The notes below the pieces were generated by a model that was given only the letters and a program-made list of their open reading frames with translations, made no database searches and had not been told where the DNA came from. The translations under genes were made by a program, and so were the position numbers. DNA of 9,291 nt from Nitrospirota bacterium (GTDB taxonomy: Bacteria > Nitrospirota > Nitrospiria > Nitrospirales > UBA8639), in the NCBI GenBank assembly GCA_003235785.1, contig QJYE01000014.1, positions 1-9,291 on the forward strand. Direction: 5' to 3'. Positions 5,835 to 9,291 of this stretch are shown in pieces (within the stretch, counting starts at the first letter, position 1; each line of letters begins with the position of its first letter).

Positions 5835-7652
5835 ATGGCCAACCGACTTGAATCGACCGTGCCCAGTAAACAGCAAAGTACCCTCCAAAAAATTCTGACT
5901 TCTGCTGTGAATGAGGTTGGCATGGAGGCGGCCTTGGTAGCCATTATGACGAATGAGGGTGGACCGCTTATTGAGCAGGTCTCCCGAGGGTTTTCGCCGC
6001 GAGAAATTCGAGCGATTCTCCGGGCCTTGTCGTTAGAAGAATTGAAAAGTGTCAGTCCGCGAAATGCGACGGGAGAGAATGAGTTAAATAATGTGCTTCG
6101 GATACGAATGGTGACACCTGGAAGTAAGGTGGCCCTCGCCATTCCGTTGAAATTTGGTGCGCGTGTCTATGGGACGTTGGTGTTAGCCAGGCGGGAAAAT
6201 GTGGCGTTAACGAAGCGGGAAAAAACGACACTCTCGACGAATGTGAATTTCATTACAGGAGAGTTGAAAAAAGCGGGGCTTTTTGGGTCATCAGTGATTT
6301 TGGGGAACCCGGTTGTGGGCAATGAACCGATTGCCCTTCCCGTTAGCGAAGCCCCTGTCGATGTGGCCCGAACGTATACGAATGCGGATGTGCAAGAGCG
6401 TATTGCCACTATTTTAACGGAAGGCAATGGGGAGGTATCCTTTGACCGTGGATGGGTGACAATTTATGACCCACTGGCGGCTTCCCTGGAAGTCTTAGGC
6501 GTCTATGGCACTCAAAAACGTGATCTGAGTCCAGGACAACAACTCTCTTTGGATGATTCCGCTTCAGGCTGGTCTGTTCGTCATCGAAAGGCCAGAAGTG
6601 ATAATAATTTGGCGTCGACCCAAGGGCGATTTCATGATTACAAGCAATTGTATAAGGACAAATTTGTGTCCACGATTGTTGTGCCGTTTTTTGTTCGGGG
6701 ACGAGTAGCAGGCACCTTAACCCTGGCCTCAAAAAATCCTAACCAATTTGACCATAATGGCGGTGATCTGAAGAATCTTGAAGCGGTAACTGCCAAACTG
6801 TTGGAATTATTTGAAGATCCTTCGTGTCGTCTCTCGGTATTGGATCCGGCTCCTGTTCAGCCGGAGCAGCCAGCCGTGAAAGGACAGCCGCTTCCTGTGC
6901 CTCCTGAAGGCGATGTACGAAAAGAAGAGCGGAGGGCAGCCCTTCACGAGGTGAGCTCGTTTCTCGCCACGGAAATCCGTGAGCCTATCGGGTTTATTCG
7001 TGCCCAGTTAGAAGAAATTACGACGGACGCCGAACTGGATTTTGATTCGCAGACCCGTGTGGAAAATGCCATGCGGGATATGATTCGGATGGAAACGGTT
7101 CTGAATGAGATTCTGGATTTTGCCAAACCGTTGGAACTGGATCGAAAAATGTGCAGAGTTCAGGATTTATTAGATGAAGCCTTTTCTCTGGTGTCCACGG
7201 ATTTGCGAGTGAATCGCATTGAGGTGCTCAAAAAGATTCCAGCCCGTTTAGCTCAAGTTCGATGGGACGAAGCGAAAATGCAGCATGTGTTTCTCTGTAT
7301 TTTCAAGAATGCGATTGAAGCCATGTCTCCCGGTGGCCATTTACGCGTTGAAGTGATGCTGACTCGGGCACGAAAACCTGAGCTGCAAATTGTAATTGCG
7401 AATGATGGGGTGCCGATTCCTGAAGAGCTTGTGGATAAAGTTTTCGAGCCCTATTTCACAACCAAACGTTCAGGAACTGGATTAGGTCTGGCAACGGTGA
7501 AAAAAGTCGTGGAAGAGCATCAAGGAAAGATTCGGATAGCGAGTGAGCCTGATAAGGGAACGACGGTGACCATTTTGATGCCGGCTCCGAAGCCTCGTAC
7601 TCCCTATCGCCCTCGCCGGCCGGTTGGACCACCACGTGGGGGAGGAGTGTAG
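5835..7652 (+). CDS. Soluble double-GAF sensor histidine kinase-like protein lacking the usual phospho-His
   Basis: The 605-residue protein has no membrane segment and should sense cytosolic signals. A first GAF-like domain spans about 15-150 and a second about 185-330 (with GWVTIYDP, GWSVRHRKA and FFVRGRVAGTLTLASK). A Pro-rich linker (338-358) follows, then a HisKA-like helical pair (about 365-435) and an HATPase domain (about 470-583). The H-box reads FLATEIREPIGFIR: Thr379 stands where kinases have the phospho-accepting His of HEIRNPL. The N-box KNAIEAM (491-497, N492), F-box FEPYFTTK (537-544) and GTGLGLA (547-553) are present. The G1 box is NDGVPIP (523-529), with Asn for the usual Asp. 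The tail (586-605) is basic, Pro/Gly/Arg-rich. ATG 5835 follows AGAGAGGA (5818-5825) by 9 bases. No response regulator gene is adjacent. It may be an ATP-binding pseudokinase or regulator rather than a phosphodonor. Confidence 0.88.
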   Translation: MANRLESTVPSKQQSTLQKILTSAVNEVGMEAALVAIMTNEGGPLIEQVSRGFSPREIRAILRALSLEELKSVSPRNATGENELNNVLRIRMVTPGSKVALAIPLKFGARVYGTLVLARRENVALTKREKTTLSTNVNFITGELKKAGLFGSSVILGNPVVGNEPIALPVSEAPVDVARTYTNADVQERIATILTEGNGEVSFDRGWVTIYDPLAASLEVLGVYGTQKRDLSPGQQLSLDDSASGWSVRHRKARSDNNLASTQGRFHDYKQLYKDKFVSTIVVPFFVRGRVAGTLTLASKNPNQFDHNGGDLKNLEAVTAKLLELFEDPSCRLSVLDPAPVQPEQPAVKGQPLPVPPEGDVRKEERRAALHEVSSFLATEIREPIGFIRAQLEEITTDAELDFDSQTRVENAMRDMIRMETVLNEILDFAKPLELDRKMCRVQDLLDEAFSLVSTDLRVNRIEVLKKIPARLAQVRWDEAKMQHVFLCIFKNAIEAMSPGGHLRVEVMLTRARKPELQIVIANDGVPIPEELVDKVFEPYFTTKRSGTGLGLATVKKVVEEHQGKIRIASEPDKGTTVTILMPAPKPRTPYRPRRPVGPPRGGGV

Positions 7653-7692
7653 CAGATGGAGGCCTGATTCTTAGACCTTTTTGCCTACAGAC

Positions 7693-7721
7693 TTGACACC
7701 ACCGTCGAATCTGCCTAAGAT
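7693..7721 (+). promoter_or_regulatory. Sigma70-type promoter for the small exported protein gene
   Basis: A perfect -35 TTGACA (7693-7698), a 17-base spacer and TAAGAT (7716-7721), which matches four of six -10 positions including the flanking TA and AT, make this the best promoter in the window. Transcription would start near 7728, leaving a leader of about 85 bases. A strong ribosome-binding site, AAAGGAG (7798-7804), lies 7 bases before the ATG at 7812. With the terminator after the gene, it defines a single-gene transcription unit. Confidence 0.6.
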
Positions 7722-7811
7722 TCCGCTCTCTATTGAACCTTGAAGAGCACATGAATAAACTGTGACCCTTTTCTATTGTTAACCCGTTATAACTAACAAA
7801 GGAGCGGTCTT

Positions 7812-8165
7812 ATGAAAGCGATTGGAATTATTCTTGGGACGGTAGGTGCGAGCTGTTTTGCCCTATCCATGGCCTTCGCCAATCCAGGGTTGTTACCCAA
7901 CCATCCAGGATACCCAGCAAAAGGAAAATCTCCTGCCACCGGCCAAGCAACGGCCAATGATCCTGGACAGACAAATGCAGTCGGCGTGGCCACCTTGCAA
8001 GCCTCTCAATTATCTCAAGACAGCGCAGCCATGAATGAGGTCACTGATCCCAATCGGGCACGGATCGAAAAATCCATGGGTGCTGGTCGGTTACCAGAAG
8101 TTGAAGGGCCGCTCAACAAAGTTAATCCGAATCCAGCTGGGGCGACTTCAACCGTCATTAAATAA
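7812..8165 (+). CDS. Small exported Pro/Gly/Asn-rich protein, unknown function
   Basis: The 117-residue product has a clear Sec signal peptide: Lys2, a hydrophobic core at 4-20 (IGIILGTVGASCFALSM), and a likely signal peptidase I site AFA-N after residue 23. The mature chain is about 94 residues, hydrophilic and probably largely disordered. It has repeated short NP/NHPG/NDPG-type motifs (NPGLLPNHPGYP, NDPG, NPNPAG), many Ala, Gln and Ser residues, and no cysteine. I do not recognise a family. ATG 7812 is supported by the AAAGGAG site 7 bases upstream. The gene stands alone between a good promoter (7693-7721) and a strong terminator (8190-8222), the pattern of a well-expressed monocistronic periplasmic or secreted protein. 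A lipoprotein is unlikely, because the only Cys (15) lies inside the hydrophobic core without a proper lipobox. Confidence 0.85.
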   Translation: MKAIGIILGTVGASCFALSMAFANPGLLPNHPGYPAKGKSPATGQATANDPGQTNAVGVATLQASQLSQDSAAMNEVTDPNRARIEKSMGAGRLPEVEGPLNKVNPNPAGATSTVIK

Positions 8166-8189
8166 GAAATTCGGTTTTTTAGCGGTGAG

Positions 8190-8222
8190 AAAAAAGGGTG
8201 CCAGTTTTGGCACCCTTTTTTT
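8190..8222 (+). terminator. Rho-independent terminator
   Basis: A GGGTGCC/GGCACCC stem (8196-8202 and 8209-8215) with a six-base loop is followed by seven T residues (8216-8222). It is preceded by six A residues that can extend the stem. It lies 24 bases after the stop of the small exported protein gene and separates it from the methyltransferase gene. The A-tract also allows function on the opposite strand. Confidence 0.93.
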
Positions 8223-8290
8223 GTCTTTTTTCCAGGAAAGAAAAGATAAGAATCCGTTGAAGCCTATCACCGATTCAGGAACTTCGTATC

Positions 8291-9291
8291 TTGCAACGAA
8301 TTCAGACTGAGCTAGCCCGCATTTTAAAGGATCAAATCCGCACGGAAGGTCCCATGACCTTTCGAGACTTTATGTCGGCTGCGCTTTTTCATGAGACGCA
8401 TGGGTTCTATACCAAGGCGCCTTCCATTGGCAGTCCTGTAGGGCCGTTTGACACCAATGCCAAATTTCCGGCTTTTGGTTTTGCGGTGGCAGAAGCCATG
8501 ACACAGGCAGCTAAAGTGATCGGTGGATCCCTTCGAATTCTGGAACTCGGGGGAGGAACGGGTCAATTAGGCGCATGTATTGTTTCATACCTTTCTATTC
8601 CTCACGAATATGTGGTGCTTGAAACGAGTTCTGGGTTACGAGCAAAGCAGGCTGAAAAAGGATTGAAGGTTGTAGAGACATTGCAAGGACTGACGCCGGC
8701 CCCAACAGTGGTGTTTGGCAATGAAGTGTTAGATGCCTTCCCGGTCCACCGTATGATGGGAATGGGAGACGAGGGAGTGCATGAACTATTTGTGGAGCTG
8801 GATGAAGACGGGGAATTTTGTGAGCGACCAGGTGCAGTATCAAATCAAAAGTTACTGCAACGATTACAGGAAGAACATATCCATCTTGGGCGTGGGCATA
8901 TTGCAGAACTCTGTTTAGAACTGAAGCCATTTCTCCAGGACCTCGAACGGGTGGTGAAGCCAGGGTATATCATTTTTATTGACTATGGTGACAAGGCCTC
9001 AAATATCTATTCATATCATCATCGCAATGGGACCTTGCGTTCCTATTACCACCAACAACAGATTCATGACCCATTTTTTGCAGTTGGCCAACAAGATCTA
9101 ACCGCCGATGTCGATTTTACCGCAGTCATTTCTGAGGCCAACTCATTAGGGCTGGAGTGTGCCGGTTGGACTTCGCAAGGGGCCTGGCTCAAGAACTTGG
9201 GTATTCACAATTGGATTGAAAGAGGAGAAGACTCCAATTCCAGGCAACGGCAGGTAGATGCCCTGACCGGAGCGGCCAGCTTGGGGAGCAC
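8291..9291 (+). CDS. MidA/NDUFAF7-family SAM-dependent methyltransferase (3' end outside window)
   Basis: This is a class I SAM-dependent methyltransferase of the MidA group (COG1565, formerly DUF185). The mitochondrial member NDUFAF7 methylates an arginine of a complex I subunit; bacterial substrates are not settled. The first 333 residues are visible and the frame is open to the right edge. Motifs are PMTFRDFMSAALFHETHGFY (21-40), the SAM loop LELGGGTGQLG (84-94), an acidic residue after strand 2 (E111 in YVVLETSSGLR), FGNEVLDAFPVHRM (142-155), IDYGD (230-234), NGTLRSYYHHQ (246-256), and GQQDLTADVDFTAV (266-279) followed by TSQGAWLKNLGI. The usual GDFxTxPExSxxFG block is altered to GPFDTNAKFPAFGFAVA (51-67). 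TTG 8291 is chosen because AGGA (8277-8280) lies 10 bases upstream and the residues before ATG 8354 match the family N terminus; an in-frame stop at 8258 limits extension. No complex I genes are nearby. Confidence 0.93.
   Translation, partial: MQRIQTELARILKDQIRTEGPMTFRDFMSAALFHETHGFYTKAPSIGSPVGPFDTNAKFPAFGFAVAEAMTQAAKVIGGSLRILELGGGTGQLGACIVSYLSIPHEYVVLETSSGLRAKQAEKGLKVVETLQGLTPAPTVVFGNEVLDAFPVHRMMGMGDEGVHELFVELDEDGEFCERPGAVSNQKLLQRLQEEHIHLGRGHIAELCLELKPFLQDLERVVKPGYIIFIDYGDKASNIYSYHHRNGTLRSYYHQQQIHDPFFAVGQQDLTADVDFTAVISEANSLGLECAGWTSQGAWLKNLGIHNWIERGEDSNSRQRQVDALTGAASLGS

Noticed and set aside
5702..6142. Minus-strand 146-codon frame overlapping the kinase start
   Set aside because: It is antisense to the first GAF domain and the kinase ribosome-binding site; no motifs and composition unlike a real protein.
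7845..7860. Lipobox around Cys15 of the small exported protein
   Set aside because: GASC lacks the aliphatic residue at -3, and the Cys lies inside the hydrophobic core; the AFA-N signal peptidase I site fits better.
8035..8310. Plus-strand 91-codon frame across the terminator
   Set aside because: It overlaps the exported protein gene in another frame, runs through the terminator and has no ribosome-binding site.

Overview
This is a gene-dense bacterial chromosomal window of roughly even base composition, with no phage, plasmid or insertion-sequence genes. The mix of UvrA, a trans-prenyl diphosphate synthase, a hopanoid-associated sugar epimerase, a soluble GAF sensor kinase and a MidA-type methyltransferase suits a Gram-negative environmental bacterium that makes hopanoids. 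Protein style and moderate G+C resemble Nitrospirota (for example the marine Nitrospira branch). That placement is inference from memory: no rRNA or other marker gene is present.

Layout. Positions 1-1895 (+) hold the C-terminal two thirds of UvrA, which lacks the usual insertion domain. A compact minus-strand group follows, read from right to left: a 91-residue protein with a PHD-like C4HC3 zinc-binding pattern (2762-2487), a three-helix membrane protein (2477-2136) and a 59-residue conserved-looking protein (2071-1892). The last of these converges on uvrA, and the two stop codons share a CTAG. A divergent control region (2763-2936) separates this group from plus-strand genes for a farnesyl/geranylgeranyl diphosphate synthase (2937-3827) and HpnA (3930-4916), which together suggest isoprenoid/hopanoid supply.

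The gap at 4917-5278 holds a G+C-rich, hairpin-rich stretch that looks like a dispersed intergenic repeat. After it come a four-helix YvlD/'phage holin 4' family membrane protein (5279-5680), a soluble double-GAF histidine-kinase-like protein with Thr at the usual phospho-accepting His (5835-7652), and a small exported Pro/Gly/Asn-rich protein with its own promoter and Rho-independent terminator (7812-8165). A MidA/NDUFAF7-family methyltransferase (from 8291) runs off the right edge.

The points most worth a second look are the C4HC3 finger gene and its minus-strand partners, the UvrA lacking its insertion domain, the His-less kinase, and the structured repeat.
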